Notes: a model not told the origin generated them from the sequence alone. A stretch of 64,000 bases of DNA from Campylobacteraceae bacterium (GCA_031266555.1 JAISAU010000007.1:99380-163379), one strand, 5' to 3'. Shown: positions 26,623-35,862, numbered from the stretch's first letter. Made by a program: numbers and translations.

Positions 26623-27123
26623 GTGAAAACTATATATTTTATTAGGCACGCGAAATCGGACTGGAGTGGTAATTGCAGCGATTTTGATAGGGATTTAAAT
26701 GCAAGAGGGTTAGAAAACGCGTTATTTATGGCAAAACGACTCAAAAAATATGGCGTAAAACCGAATATTATTATCTCAAGCCCCGCCAAAAGAGCTTTTA
26801 ATACGGCAAAAATTATCACAGAAAGATTAAAAACACAAACACAAGAGAAGATATTTAAAACCGATATAAATTTATATCTAACTTCTCCAAAAGTTTATTT
26901 GGAGACTATCCGCCAAATAAACGATAAATATAAAACGGTTTTCATAGTGGGACATAATCCTGCAATTACAGAAATTTGCGAAAGCCTAAGCGGCGCAAAC
27001 ATCGGCAATATTCCTACATGTGGGATTTTTTGTATAGAATTTAATGTTGAATCTTTCAGCAAAATATCGTCAAGTGATGGCAAAAAACTCTTTTTTGATT
27101 TTCCTAAAAAACATAAAATTTAA
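26623..27123 (+). CDS. SixA-type phosphohistidine phosphatase (histidine phosphatase superfamily)
   Basis: The 166-residue product has the signature IRHAKSDW with phospho-accepting His9, a second block LNARGLENA, and GHNPAITEICESLSG with the partner histidine. These match small SixA-like phosphatases that remove phosphate from HPt domains or related histidine-phosphate proteins. The start is GTG. It follows the rhomboid gene by 18 bases. The target is not predictable. Confidence 0.9.
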   Translation: MKTIYFIRHAKSDWSGNCSDFDRDLNARGLENALFMAKRLKKYGVKPNIIISSPAKRAFNTAKIITERLKTQTQEKIFKTDINLYLTSPKVYLETIRQINDKYKTVFIVGHNPAITEICESLSGANIGNIPTCGIFCIEFNVESFSKISSSDGKKLFFDFPKKHKI

Positions 27124-27656
27124 AAGTTTATTTTTAGAATTTTTGTCCAAATATTTGCTTCTAAAAAATCCTAACTTCTTGCGAATGTGCAATTACATGT
27201 GAGAGACGACGCTTCATATATTGGGTTTTTGATGTCGCGTCTACCTATGCCTGTTTAAAAAGAGTATCCAAAGCTTTAGGAATAAATCGAACTCGAAACC
27301 AACCCGTATTTTAGTTTGAAAATTGTAGTTTTCAATATAAAATATGGGTAGAAGGGGTATAGATATATTGTTGATGACTTTGTCTGAAGCATTTTGTATA
27401 TATAAATAAAATAGCTGTAAATTGGTGCTTTTATCAATATTTTACATATTTTATATTTTATAAAAAACGCCAAAGTGATTAAAAAATATACATTGATTTT
27501 CAAATAATACTTTTTTGCAAAAAATATATGTAACGATTTACATATTTATTTTTATCTCTTTATTTTTGCTCAAAAATAGATAAAGTTTTATAAAAATATT
27601 TTCAAAACAAAATTAAGATAAAATACCGCAATAGATAAAAAATCAAAAGAAAAGAT
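27124..27656. other. Gene-free stretch upstream of xerH containing a dif-like site
   Basis: This 533-base A+T-rich tract has no convincing coding frame. It holds a 46-bp inverted repeat (27303-27348), described separately as a dif candidate, and a -10-like AAGATAAAAT shortly before xerH. Otherwise I see only A/T-rich sequence. Confidence 0.6.
27303..27348. other. Candidate difH recombination site for XerH
   Basis: A 46-bp imperfect palindrome lies about 310 bases upstream of xerH. The inner arms TTGAAAA and TTTTCAA flank a six-base spacer TTGTAG. Outer arms CCC.TATTTTA and TAAAATA.GGG extend the symmetry, with three mismatched pairs. In Helicobacter and Campylobacter the XerH target difH is known to lie close to xerH, with inverted arms around a 6-bp core. 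The assignment rests on symmetry and position. Confidence 0.6.
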
Positions 27657-28739
27657 ATGAGACATCCGTTAGATTGCAAAGAAAAGAGTTTTGAAGTCAC
27701 CTTACTCCTCTGGATTTGTCGTTTTGTGCGCGCAAAATTAAATTCTTTATCAAATAAAGAGTTGAAAGAGCCAAAAACCCTTCAAAGTGTTATGCTTGAA
27801 TTAACCAGGGGAATAAAAAACATAGATAAACTTGATGAGCTCGTCAAAAAAGCCAGAAATGCGGGCTTAACAGGAATAAATACATATTTTATTCCAATAA
27901 GAAAATTATACAATATGCTCATTTTTCAAGATGTTAAATATATGAGAGAAATAGACGAGGAGCTTTTAAGCGACTTTTTGGCAAGCAGTACGGGCGGATT
28001 ATCCGACGCCAGTAAAAAAAATCATCGTATGGCGATTTTATCTTTCTTCTCATATCTTGATAAGCAAAATGAGGAAGACGGCAAGTCGCACGTGTACAAT
28101 ATAGAACTTAAACATTGGGGCGGAATTGTCGGCAAAAAAGGTCAAAAACTACCTGAATTTATGGAAGAAAATGAATTAAAGCGTTTTTTGGAGGCTATTG
28201 ATAGCTGTCAATTTAAAAGCGCAGCTTTGCGAAATAGATTGATAGTAAAATTTATTATATATACCGGTATTCGCGTCTCTGAAGCTTTGGGGCTTAAAGT
28301 GCGAGACGTAAGCGAAGAAAAAGATTGTTTTGTCTTGAGAATAAGAGGAAAAGGGAATAAATACAGAATTGTTTTGCTGAAGCGAAGTTTGGTAGAAAAT
28401 GAGCTAAAAGAACACATCGAAGTCTCTTTGCCAAACGAATACGGATTACTCTTTTGCAATAAAAACGGTGGCAAATTAACGCAAGCTTACGTAAGTCGTA
28501 TAGTAGAGCAGATGTTAATTATAGCAGGTATCAGGAAGGAGAAAAATGGCGCTCACATGTTAAGGCACACGTTTGCCACCCTGCTCTATCGCAGACGTAA
28601 AGATATTGTTTTGGTGCAAGAAGCTTTAGGACACGCCAGTCTGAATACTTCGCGTATATATACCCATTTCGATAGCAATAAACTTAGAGAGGCGGCGAAC
28701 GTAACGGAAGAATTTGTAAAAAATAAATTTAGGAAATAG
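27657..28739 (+). CDS. xerH: XerH-type tyrosine recombinase
   Basis: XerH resolves chromosome dimers in Campylobacterota, acting alone instead of the XerC/XerD pair. The 360-residue product has the N-terminal MRHPLDCKEKSF and ARNAGLTGINTYF text typical of this branch, a core-binding SAM-like domain to about residue 180, and the catalytic domain. The catalytic residues are Arg in YTGIRVSEALGLKV, the HxxR box HMLRHTFATLLYRR, and the nucleophile Tyr in LGHASLNTSRIYTHF. A dif-like palindrome lies upstream. A broken LysE gene begins two bases after the stop. Confidence 0.93.
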   Translation: MRHPLDCKEKSFEVTLLLWICRFVRAKLNSLSNKELKEPKTLQSVMLELTRGIKNIDKLDELVKKARNAGLTGINTYFIPIRKLYNMLIFQDVKYMREIDEELLSDFLASSTGGLSDASKKNHRMAILSFFSYLDKQNEEDGKSHVYNIELKHWGGIVGKKGQKLPEFMEENELKRFLEAIDSCQFKSAALRNRLIVKFIIYTGIRVSEALGLKVRDVSEEKDCFVLRIRGKGNKYRIVLLKRSLVENELKEHIEVSLPNEYGLLFCNKNGGKLTQAYVSRIVEQMLIIAGIRKEKNGAHMLRHTFATLLYRRRKDIVLVQEALGHASLNTSRIYTHFDSNKLREAANVTEEFVKNKFRK

Positions 28740-28741
28740 AC

Positions 28742-29372
28742 TTGGAATTTTCTATATGGCTTACCATGGTTATAGCCTCTTTTGTTATTAGTGTTTCACC
28801 GGGAGCCGGCGCTATAACAACGATAAACAGCGCTTTAAATTATGGTTTTAAACGCTCATACGCCGCTATAATTGGACTGCAAATTGGGTATTTGGCTCAA
28901 ATTATTATAGTTTGTATCGGACTTGGCGGAGTTATAGCTGCGTCCGCAACGCTATACAACATTATCAAATGGTTTGGCGTTTTATATCTTATATATCTTG
29001 GAATTATGCAGTTTTACGCTTTTACCTCAAATTTTAAGCGTGAAAAAGCGAAGCAGAAATTTAAATTTTCATCCATTTTTATTAGAGCTTGTCTTATAAA
29101 TCTGACAAATCCGAAAGCTTACCGTCTTCCTTTTAGCTTTTATACCGCAATTTTTATCTTCAAACGAACCTAAATTTACACAACTTTTGATAATTTGCGC
29201 TACTTTGATTTGCATTGATTGTATAGTTATGAGCGGATATAGCGCGCTTAGCTCGACAATGAAAAGACGTATAAACGATAATAAATTTATGCGTATTCAA
29301 AATAGAATAACCGGCATAGCTCTTATTGTCGCCGCGCTATTTTTGGCGCAAAGCAATGTTTTGCAAAAATAA
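28742..29372 (+). pseudogene. LysE/RhtB-family amino-acid exporter, broken by one frameshift
   Basis: Two frames together encode one exporter. The first part (TTG start, MEFSIWLTMVIASFVISVSP, then GAGAITTINSALNYGFKRSY) runs to NLTNPKAY and then goes off into RLPFSFYTAIF and a stop at 29171-29173. A one-base shift at about 29121-29123 restores VFLLAFIPQFL, followed by SSNEPKFTQLLIICATLICI and MSGYSALSSTMKRRINDNKF to 29372. This is the expected LysE order (NPKA-[VI]-FLLAFIPQF). One extra base in GCTTACCGTC explains it. It could be a real pseudogene or a sequencing error. xerH lies directly upstream. Confidence 0.85.
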
Positions 29373-29555
29373 AGAAATAAAAACATATATGTGCGACAAA
29401 ATTCGCTACATGTAAAGATGTTACCAAAAACAACAAACAACTTTTGTGAATACATGTAATAAACTTATTACATGTAGAGTAAAAAATAATTTTAAATTTT
29501 TACCTTCCTATTCTGATATAATTATGCGGTACTTTGAATGTGTAAAGGAGTTATG

Positions 29556-29729
29556 ATGAACGATATGTTTAACGATTTAAAAGAGTTAAAGCAAAAATTA
29601 AAAACTGAAGAGAATGCAAAACAAAAAACCCAAAGCGCAAAAAAGAGTCAAAAAACTACAACGGCAAGCGACAAAGAAAGCAGGCTTAAATCAGAATTTA
29701 AAGAGTTTATGAAAGAAGCGTACATTTAA
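29556..29729 (+). CDS. Small conserved charged protein upstream of the aminoacyl transferase
   Basis: The product of 57 residues is rich in Lys, Glu, Ser and Gln (MNDMFNDLKELKQKLKTEEN to the end FKEFMKEAYI) and lacks a membrane segment; two amphipathic helices flank a disordered lysine-rich middle. I chose the second of two adjacent ATGs because AAGGAG lies five bases upstream; an ATG three bases earlier and an in-frame start at 29538 are possible. It lies ten bases before the transferase gene. A role with translation or protein turnover is only a guess. Confidence 0.65.
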   Translation: MNDMFNDLKELKQKLKTEENAKQKTQSAKKSQKTTTASDKESRLKSEFKEFMKEAYI

Positions 29730-29738
29730 GTTTAAAAG

Positions 29739-30461
29739 ATGAAAGAGTCGCATATAATCGAGTTTTCAACGCTTCCGCACGAATGTTCATATTTGGGCGA
29801 TAAAGCCTGCACAATGCACTATAAATATGTCACCGGTTGTTCGGCTTCGCTAAATAGCGCATTGGTTGAGCGCGGTTGGAGAAGATTTGGGCTCTATTTT
29901 TCAAGACCAAATTGTCAAATGTGCAAAGAGTGTATAAATTTACGCATAGACGTTAAAAATTTCAAATTTTCCAATTCCGCGAAACGAACTTTCAAAAAAA
30001 ATCAACACATTAAAACATTTGTTTGCAAACCCTCTTTAACATGTAAGCATTTGGAGCTTTATGAAAAATATCACAAATTTATGAGCGGCAAAAAAGGGTG
30101 GAAATACTATGAAATGACGCCAAAAAGGTATTTTGAGCTACATGTTGCAGGATGCGAGGATTTCGGCAAAGAGGTTTTGTATTTTTATAAAGATAAAATG
30201 ATAGCCGTTGATTTGATAGATATAACAAAGGACGGCATATCGTCAATCTACTTTTTTTATGATCCGGATTTTTCCAAATTATCGCTTGGCAAATACTCTA
30301 TTTATCAGCAAATTTTATTGGCGCAAGCTCAAGGGTTGGACTGGATATATTTGGGCTATTATGTAAAAGAGTGTCAAAGCTTAATGTATAAAGCGGAGTA
30401 CAAACCGCACCAATTGTTGCAAGGCAGTCCTGAAATGGAAGAGCCGCCAATATGGCTTTAA
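29739..30461 (+). CDS. bpt: Aspartate/glutamate leucyltransferase (arginyltransferase family, Bpt)
   Basis: Bpt-type enzymes add leucine from Leu-tRNA to proteins starting with Asp or Glu, marking them for ClpS/ClpAP degradation (N-end rule). The 240-residue product has the N-terminal Cys-rich ATE domain (HECSYLGDKACTMHYKYVTG, CQMCKECINLRIDV) and the C-terminal domain (FYKDKMIAVDLIDITKDGIS, SIYFFYDPDF, LGYYVKECQSLMYKAEYKPH). The family name arginyl-tRNA--protein transferase is often used. It follows a small charged gene by ten bases. Confidence 0.92.
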   Translation: MKESHIIEFSTLPHECSYLGDKACTMHYKYVTGCSASLNSALVERGWRRFGLYFSRPNCQMCKECINLRIDVKNFKFSNSAKRTFKKNQHIKTFVCKPSLTCKHLELYEKYHKFMSGKKGWKYYEMTPKRYFELHVAGCEDFGKEVLYFYKDKMIAVDLIDITKDGISSIYFFYDPDFSKLSLGKYSIYQQILLAQAQGLDWIYLGYYVKECQSLMYKAEYKPHQLLQGSPEMEEPPIWL

Positions 30462-30507
30462 ACGGCTGCCCTACTCTTTTTCTTAATTTTATAAACCGTT
30501 TTTTATT

Positions 30508-30894
30508 TTACTTAGATGTCTGTATGCTGTTTACTAAGGCTAATCTCTTTAAATACTTAAATAAAAAAGCTCTTAGCTTTCCATATTGCATGAAATGAAT
30601 TTTTAGCATTTTCCCATATTCATGTTCTAATAAAATAGCCATCGTTATATCCTCCGCAACTATATCAGCTGCTTTGAAATAGTCGTTCGCGCAATCTTTA
30701 ATATTGTTTTGAAAGCAAAAAGCGTCGCCACGCTTCATATAAGCGTCGGCATCTTTGGGGTCAAGTTTTATCGCATGAAATTCTATAGCGTCTTTGTATT
30801 CTTCGTGCTCCAAAGCTGCCAAACCGCGTTCATACGCCGAACTTGCCGATAATACACAACAAAGTAAGCATGTCGTAGAAAACACTCTAATCAC
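30508..30894 (-). CDS. Small secreted TPR-like protein
   Basis: The 128-residue precursor has a signal peptide (MIRVFSTTCLLCCVLSASSA). It then has TPR-like helices: YERGLAALEHEEYKDAIEFH and LDPKDADAYMKRGDAFCFQN, with a C-terminal lysine/leucine-rich tail. It is probably periplasmic and mediates protein contacts. No family name is recognised. It is convergent with bpt, with only 46 bases between them. Confidence 0.7.
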   Translation of the reverse strand: MIRVFSTTCLLCCVLSASSAYERGLAALEHEEYKDAIEFHAIKLDPKDADAYMKRGDAFCFQNNIKDCANDYFKAADIVAEDITMAILLEHEYGKMLKIHFMQYGKLRAFLFKYLKRLALVNSIQTSK

Positions 30895-30962
30895 ATTAAT
30901 TCCTATAATTATCAGTTTAACGTATATTTTATATATTCTTTACTTAATTTTAAAAGTCAATT

Positions 30963-32900
30963 CTACTCTCTTGCCAACGCTTCTATAGGATTTAAATTTG
31001 ACGCGTTGCGCGCGGGCATATATCCAAATAAAATGCCTATCGCCATTGAGAAAAACAGTGCTATCAAAACAGCGTCCAAAGATAAAATCATCTTAAAATC
31101 GTCAATAAAATTATTAAAGATAAAACCAAATAACATCGTAAATAAAATTCCCACAGCTCCGCCTATCAAACATAGTAACACAGCTTCTATCAAAAATTGT
31201 TGCAATATATTTTTGCGTTTAGCGCCAATAGCCATTCTGATACCTATCTCTTTGGTTCTTTCCGTTACCGACACGAGCATGATGTTCATAACTCCTATTC
31301 CGCCCACCACAAGAGCGATAACAGCTATTGATGATACCAAAAGCGTCATAGTGTTAGTTATATCTTCAACCATTTTGCGTATGCTGTCGCTATTTATAGT
31401 GAAAAAATCTTTTTTTCCGTGAATTGCCGTCAAAACTTTTATCAAATCATCTTCAGCCAAATGCGAATTTACATTGTCGGAAATCTTTACGGTAATGCCC
31501 GCTATCTCCTGATTTCCCAATACTTTATACATAGCTGTCGTATATGGAGTATATATGCGTAAGTTTAGATTAGGAGGTCCGAAATTATCCTCTTGCGCCA
31601 TAATTCCTATAATCCTCAAGGGTTGTTTGTTAAACATAATAACCTCTCCGATAGCGTCTGCTTTTCCAAAAATCTCTTTTTGCGTATTTTGATCTATTAT
31701 TGCCACTGCCGCCGCGTTTTTAACTTCGGAAATATTAAATCTTCTGCCCTTTTGCAACTCTTTATTATTAACTTCAAGAAATTCCGCGCTAACGCCGTCC
31801 AAAGAAGAGATTACCGACTTGTTTTTATAGATTAACAATCCTTGAGCCGCGATATTCGGACTGACACTATCAACATAACTAAGTTTTGAAAAAATATCCG
31901 CGTCGCTTATTTTCAGCGTTTTTATCTTATTTGCCTCTTTATCGCCAAATCCTTCGCCGGGTAGTACCATAATAGTATTTGACCCTATAGAATTTAAATT
32001 CATCATAATTTTCTCTTTTGAGCCGTTGCCAAGAGCGACGACGGAAACTACGGAAGCTATTCCTATGATGATCCCGAGCATTGTCAGCAAAGATCTCATT
32101 TTGTGCGTTTTGATAGCCTTGAGCGACATTTTAAAGCTTTCATAAAATTGATATCTAAAATAGTCAAATTTACTCTTTTTCTTTGTGGGCTTTTCCTCTC
32201 GCTTTTCGTATAAAACGCCGCTTTTTGTTATGTCGGATATTATCTCTCCGTCTTTAATCTCAATAATTCTATTTGCGTACGAAGCAATATTCTGGTCGTG
32301 CGTTACCAATATAACAGTATGACCTTTTTCGTGCAATTTTTTAATAATCTCCATAACAATTTCGCCGCTTTTGCTATCAAGCGCACCTGTCGGCTCATCT
32401 GCAAGTATTATTTCGCCGCCGTTTATGAGTGCTCTAGCGATACTTACTCTTTGCTGTTGACCGCCGGAGAGTTCGTTGGGTCTATTTTTGGATCTGTTTT
32501 CAAGTCCGAAATCGCTTAGCAAGCTCTCCGCTTTTTCAACTCTTGTTTTGTTTTCCAAGCCGTAATATACGCAAGGCAAAGCGATATTTTCAAGCGCGCT
32601 CAAACTTGTCAAAAGATTGTATTTTTGAAATATAAAACCAAACGTCTTGCACCTAAGTTCCGCTTGTTCGTCTTTAGTCATATCAATAACTTCAACGCCG
32701 TTTACTTTGTACGAACCCGAAGAAGAAGAATCCAAACAGCCCAAAATATTCATAAGCGTTGATTTACCGGAACCAGATTGCCCCATAATCGCGACAAAAT
32801 CGCCTTTGTTTATTGATAAATTTATATTTTTCAGCGCATATATTTTATTGCTTCCAAAGCCAAAATATTTGCTTACATTACTCATTTTTATTATTTTCAC
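30963..32900 (-). CDS. macB: MacB-type ABC transporter, fused ATPase and permease
   Basis: MacB is the inner-membrane part of the MacA-MacB-TolC tripartite pump that exports macrolides, peptides or heme-like substrates. The 645-residue product carries the ATPase with Walker A (GQSGSGKST), signature LSGGQQQRVSIARAL and Walker B (IILADEPTGALDS) in residues 1-230. Four transmembrane helices follow, one at about 275 before the periplasmic domain and three near the C-terminus (SSIAVIALVVGGIGVMNIML), typical of the FtsX/MacB permease. macA and marR lie upstream in the same operon. Confidence 0.95.
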   Translation of the reverse strand: MKIIKMSNVSKYFGFGSNKIYALKNINLSINKGDFVAIMGQSGSGKSTLMNILGCLDSSSSGSYKVNGVEVIDMTKDEQAELRCKTFGFIFQKYNLLTSLSALENIALPCVYYGLENKTRVEKAESLLSDFGLENRSKNRPNELSGGQQQRVSIARALINGGEIILADEPTGALDSKSGEIVMEIIKKLHEKGHTVILVTHDQNIASYANRIIEIKDGEIISDITKSGVLYEKREEKPTKKKSKFDYFRYQFYESFKMSLKAIKTHKMRSLLTMLGIIIGIASVVSVVALGNGSKEKIMMNLNSIGSNTIMVLPGEGFGDKEANKIKTLKISDADIFSKLSYVDSVSPNIAAQGLLIYKNKSVISSLDGVSAEFLEVNNKELQKGRRFNISEVKNAAAVAIIDQNTQKEIFGKADAIGEVIMFNKQPLRIIGIMAQEDNFGPPNLNLRIYTPYTTAMYKVLGNQEIAGITVKISDNVNSHLAEDDLIKVLTAIHGKKDFFTINSDSIRKMVEDITNTMTLLVSSIAVIALVVGGIGVMNIMLVSVTERTKEIGIRMAIGAKRKNILQQFLIEAVLLCLIGGAVGILFTMLFGFIFNNFIDDFKMILSLDAVLIALFFSMAIGILFGYMPARNASNLNPIEALARE

Positions 32901-32918
32901 ATTTTGCCTTTGTCTATT

Positions 32919-34091
32919 TTACAAATCAAGACCTTCGGGTAGTTCGCTGCTTTTGATTTCAATCTCTTTTGCCGACATTTGCGTTATAACAATCTCTTCG
33001 CTCTCTTTCAACCCGCTTCTTACCTCTATCATCAAGTCGTCAGACAACCCCGTGATTATCTCTTTTACATGTGCCTTTTTATCCGCGATAGTTTTTACAT
33101 ATTTACGCCCGTCTTTTTCATAAATAGCGGTTACGGGTATGACCAAAACATTATCAAGATTTTCTACCTCTATAAGATTTTGAGTCGTCATACCTATGCG
33201 AAGACGCTCGTTATCGTTGGCTATTTCAGCTCTTCCGTAATAATATATAGCTTTATTTTCTTCCGTAACGCCACTATATTTATCATTTGTAAGCGTAGTT
33301 AAGCCTGGGTCTATGGATTTAAGAGACGTTTCGTAAACAGTATCGTCTGAAAGCACGGAAAATTTCACTTTTTGTCCGGATTTAATTTGCAAAATATCGC
33401 CTTCCGATATCTCAATCAGTATTTCAACCCTGCTTAAATCCGCAATTTGCGCTATTGTCGGGGTATTCATCATAGCGTTTACGGTTTGTCCGACTTTTAC
33501 GGGTAAAGATACGATAGTTCCGTCAAGCGGAGCGGTTATAACAGTATAAGCCAAATTTTTCTTAGCGGTTTCAAGAGAGATCTCGGTCTGTTTTATCAGC
33601 GAATCTATTTCAATTATTTTAGTTTTTGCCATCTCATATTCATTTTCTATATTTTCAAATTCCTGTATTGATATAGCGTCATAATCAAGCAGTGCTTTTG
33701 ACCTATTATATTTAGACTCCGCCATCTTTAAAGCTACTTCAGAAGATTTTAACTGGGATTTATAGCTATCCAATTTAGCTGCTGTTGTATAAATTTCATT
33801 CTTTTGCGACGTAGAATCGATCATAGCTACCAAATCGCCTTTTTTAACCTTATCTCCTATTTTCACATGTATCGTTTCTATCTGTCCCGACGCCTGCGCG
33901 CCAACATTGACCAATTTTATCGCGCCGATTTCTCCAACGGCGTTTACGCTTTTTCTTATACTTCCAAATTTAACTTTTTCGGTTATATAGCTTATGTTTT
34001 CGGCATTTTTGAAAACTATATAATAAACGACAACAGCGAGTATCGCGACTAATAATATAACTACGGTTTTTTTATCTATTTTTATCTTCAT
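32919..34091 (-). CDS. macA: MacA-type periplasmic adaptor
   Basis: MacA bridges MacB to an outer-membrane channel. The 390-residue product has an N-terminal membrane anchor (VVILLVAILAVVVYYIVF), a lipoyl-like segment (GAQASGQIETIHVKIGDKVK), a coiled-coil hairpin (about residues 85-170) and a beta-barrel (KVKFSVLSDDT). The membrane-proximal domain ends LPEGLDL. It sits between marR and macB, with 18 bases to macB. Confidence 0.94.
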   Translation of the reverse strand: MKIKIDKKTVVILLVAILAVVVYYIVFKNAENISYITEKVKFGSIRKSVNAVGEIGAIKLVNVGAQASGQIETIHVKIGDKVKKGDLVAMIDSTSQKNEIYTTAAKLDSYKSQLKSSEVALKMAESKYNRSKALLDYDAISIQEFENIENEYEMAKTKIIEIDSLIKQTEISLETAKKNLAYTVITAPLDGTIVSLPVKVGQTVNAMMNTPTIAQIADLSRVEILIEISEGDILQIKSGQKVKFSVLSDDTVYETSLKSIDPGLTTLTNDKYSGVTEENKAIYYYGRAEIANDNERLRIGMTTQNLIEVENLDNVLVIPVTAIYEKDGRKYVKTIADKKAHVKEIITGLSDDLMIEVRSGLKESEEIVITQMSAKEIEIKSSELPEGLDL

Positions 34092-34126
34092 GTTTTTGAA
34101 ATCCTTTTCGTAAGTAAAACATTTTG

Positions 34127-34558
34127 TTATAAATATTTTTCTATAATTTTATTGATAACGCTCAAAGCTTTAGTCATATCCTCTATCTCATCTTCTGTAA
34201 ACAGTTCAAGTATTTTTAAAACGCTTTTCTTGATCTCTTTTACAACATCATCGGCGGTAGTTTTTCCATTTTCACTTAAAGAGTAGTAGGTATTTCTTCG
34301 ATCGTTTTGATCAACTTCTCTTACAATAAGATCTTCTTTTTCCATTTTGTTAAACATAACGCATAACGAAGACGGCGACATTCCCATCTGCGCGGCAATA
34401 TCTTTCAACCTTTGTTTACCGTTTTTGCCAAGCCACATTAAAGCGAAAATTTTGTGACGGGAATATTTGTTTTCGTACACGATATGCATTTTTTCCACGA
34501 GTTTGTGCATGATATTATGATTTTCTTCAATCAACTCGACAACAATCTTTCTATCCAT
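34127..34558 (-). CDS. MarR-family regulator of the macAB operon
   Basis: The 143-residue product has the MarR winged HTH: LKDIAAQMGMSPSSLCVMFN as the recognition region and EKEDLIVREVDQNDRRNTYY as the wing with the conserved D-x-R-R. It is the first gene of marR-macA-macB, suggesting control of the pump by a small ligand. The start ATG has GGCGGA upstream. No operator was identified with confidence. Confidence 0.9.
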   Translation of the reverse strand: MDRKIVVELIEENHNIMHKLVEKMHIVYENKYSRHKIFALMWLGKNGKQRLKDIAAQMGMSPSSLCVMFNKMEKEDLIVREVDQNDRRNTYYSLSENGKTTADDVVKEIKKSVLKILELFTEDEIEDMTKALSVINKIIEKYL

Positions 34559-34804
34559 ATTTTCCGCCTTTCATCTTTAATCATTTTTATTCAAAATATT
34601 TTTTAAAAAAAATAGTTTAGCAAAAAAATGATTTAAAAGCAATATGATTTCATAAAAACGGATTGATTTTTTTACGAAATGGCGTAGCAATAAAGAGAGT
34701 AGAATTCAAAATATTTTACATGTACTCCCTATTCGTCATTGCGAGCAAACGAAGTTTGCGTGGCAATCCACAAATACGAAATATCTTACACATAAGTATC
34801 ACAT

Positions 34805-34901
34805 TTGAATATTGAAGCGTTTGCATGTATAATTGAGTTCTTTTAATATTTTATATATAGGAGCTAATATTATGTCAACTCCAAAATCATCTTACATGTA
34901 A
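34805..34901 (+). promoter_or_regulatory. Promoter and ribosome-binding site leading into a 9-codon frame
   Basis: TTGAAT (34805) and TATAAT (34828) are 17 bases apart. AGGAG lies eight bases before ATG at 34872, and the frame is MSTPKSSYM then TAA at 34899. The stop falls in a TTACATGTAA palindrome. It looks like the intact 5' control region of a gene whose body is lost, perhaps the ClbS-like gene downstream. Confidence 0.55.
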
Positions 34902-34977
34902 CACACAAACAAACAACATAAATCGCTTTCTCTAAAGAATATAACTTTAGTTTGTGTTTTTCTGGATTGCCGCGCTG
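34877..34977 (+). repeat. 100-bp direct repeat, copy A
   Basis: It starts AACTCCAAAATCATCTTACA and ends in TTTTTCTGGATTGCCGCGCTG-like text. It matches copy B at 35863 almost perfectly, with a 2-base length difference (TCTCTAAAGAAT against TCTCTAGAAT). It includes a TACATGTA palindrome and the arms ACACAAAC/GTTTGTGT. Confidence 0.9.
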
Positions 34978-35151
34978 ACTTTGTCAGCTCGCAATGACGG
35001 AAAAATTAGGTCATTGCGGACTAATTAATAAAACGAAATGGCGAGGAGCGACGCGACGTGGTAATCCAGAGTATAAAACGTTTTACATGTAACGATACAA
35101 TAAATACTATTTTTATAAAATTACGAAACGAAAACGAAAGAGGTTATAATA

Positions 35152-35180
35152 AACAATGGCGGAATTTCTCCGCCATTGTT
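35152..35180 (+). terminator. Orphan 12-bp hairpin
   Basis: AACAATGGCGGA and TCCGCCATTGTT form a perfect stem with a five-base loop. No gene ends nearby on either strand, so it is probably the leftover terminator of a lost gene. Confidence 0.6.
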
Positions 35181-35306
35181 CTTACATGTAACGCCGATAA
35201 TCCTACCGTTCAACGCTATTATCGCCTTACGGTATACTTTACATGTAACTAATCTTGCCAATAAAAATATGGATATCCATTGTTTTATTGCTGTCTATTT
35301 TCCAAG

Positions 35307-35661
35307 GAGCAGTACATCGATAAAACACCCTCGCAAATGTTGGCATATCAAATTGGCTGAACGTCAAATTTTAAATGGAATGAACTGGGTAAACTCTATC
35401 AAAAGTTTTACGACGAATACGAGAAATTATCTCTTGTAGAGCTTTTGAAAAAGTTTGATGAAAGTAAAAAGCAATTTATAAAGTGGATAAACTCTCTTGA
35501 AGAGCAAGTTTTATTTGTAGAAAATATGCGTAAATGGGCAAATTCCTGCCTAAGCAGATGGCCTGTCTGGAAATGGCTGTATAATCAACTCTGTTGCGCC
35601 GTTTGTGAGTTTTCGCGGTAAAATTCGCAAGTGGAAACGCTTATTTCAATTCTTGGAGTAG
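35307..35661 (+). pseudogene. Decayed ClbS/DfsB-family (DUF1706) gene
   Basis: Three stretches in order match the ClbS/DfsB family: EQYIDKTPSQMLAYQIGW and TGA, then KWNELGKLYQKFYDEYEKLS with FDESKKQFIKWINSLEEQVL and RKWANS, then SRWPVWKWL. A one-base shift at about 35581 leads to INSVAPFVSFRGKIRKWKRL, ending at TAG in 35659-35661. Relatives are about 165-170 residues and include the colibactin self-protection protein ClbS. Compared with them this copy has lost the N-terminus and a stretch after QIGW. It has a stop and a frameshift. It sits between two copies of a 100-bp repeat. Confidence 0.85.
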
Positions 35662-35862
35662 AATTATTGACAAAAAAAGTCAAAAATTACCTGCTGTCTT
35701 GTTGTTTAAATGTTTTTTGATTCCAGCCTGCATGGGAATGATACCAATCAAAGATGGATTACCGCGCAAACTTCGTTTGCTCGCAATGACGGAAAATTAT
35801 AATTGTGTCATTGCGAGGAGCGTTAGCGACGAAGCAATCCATATAAAACATTCCTAAAATTA

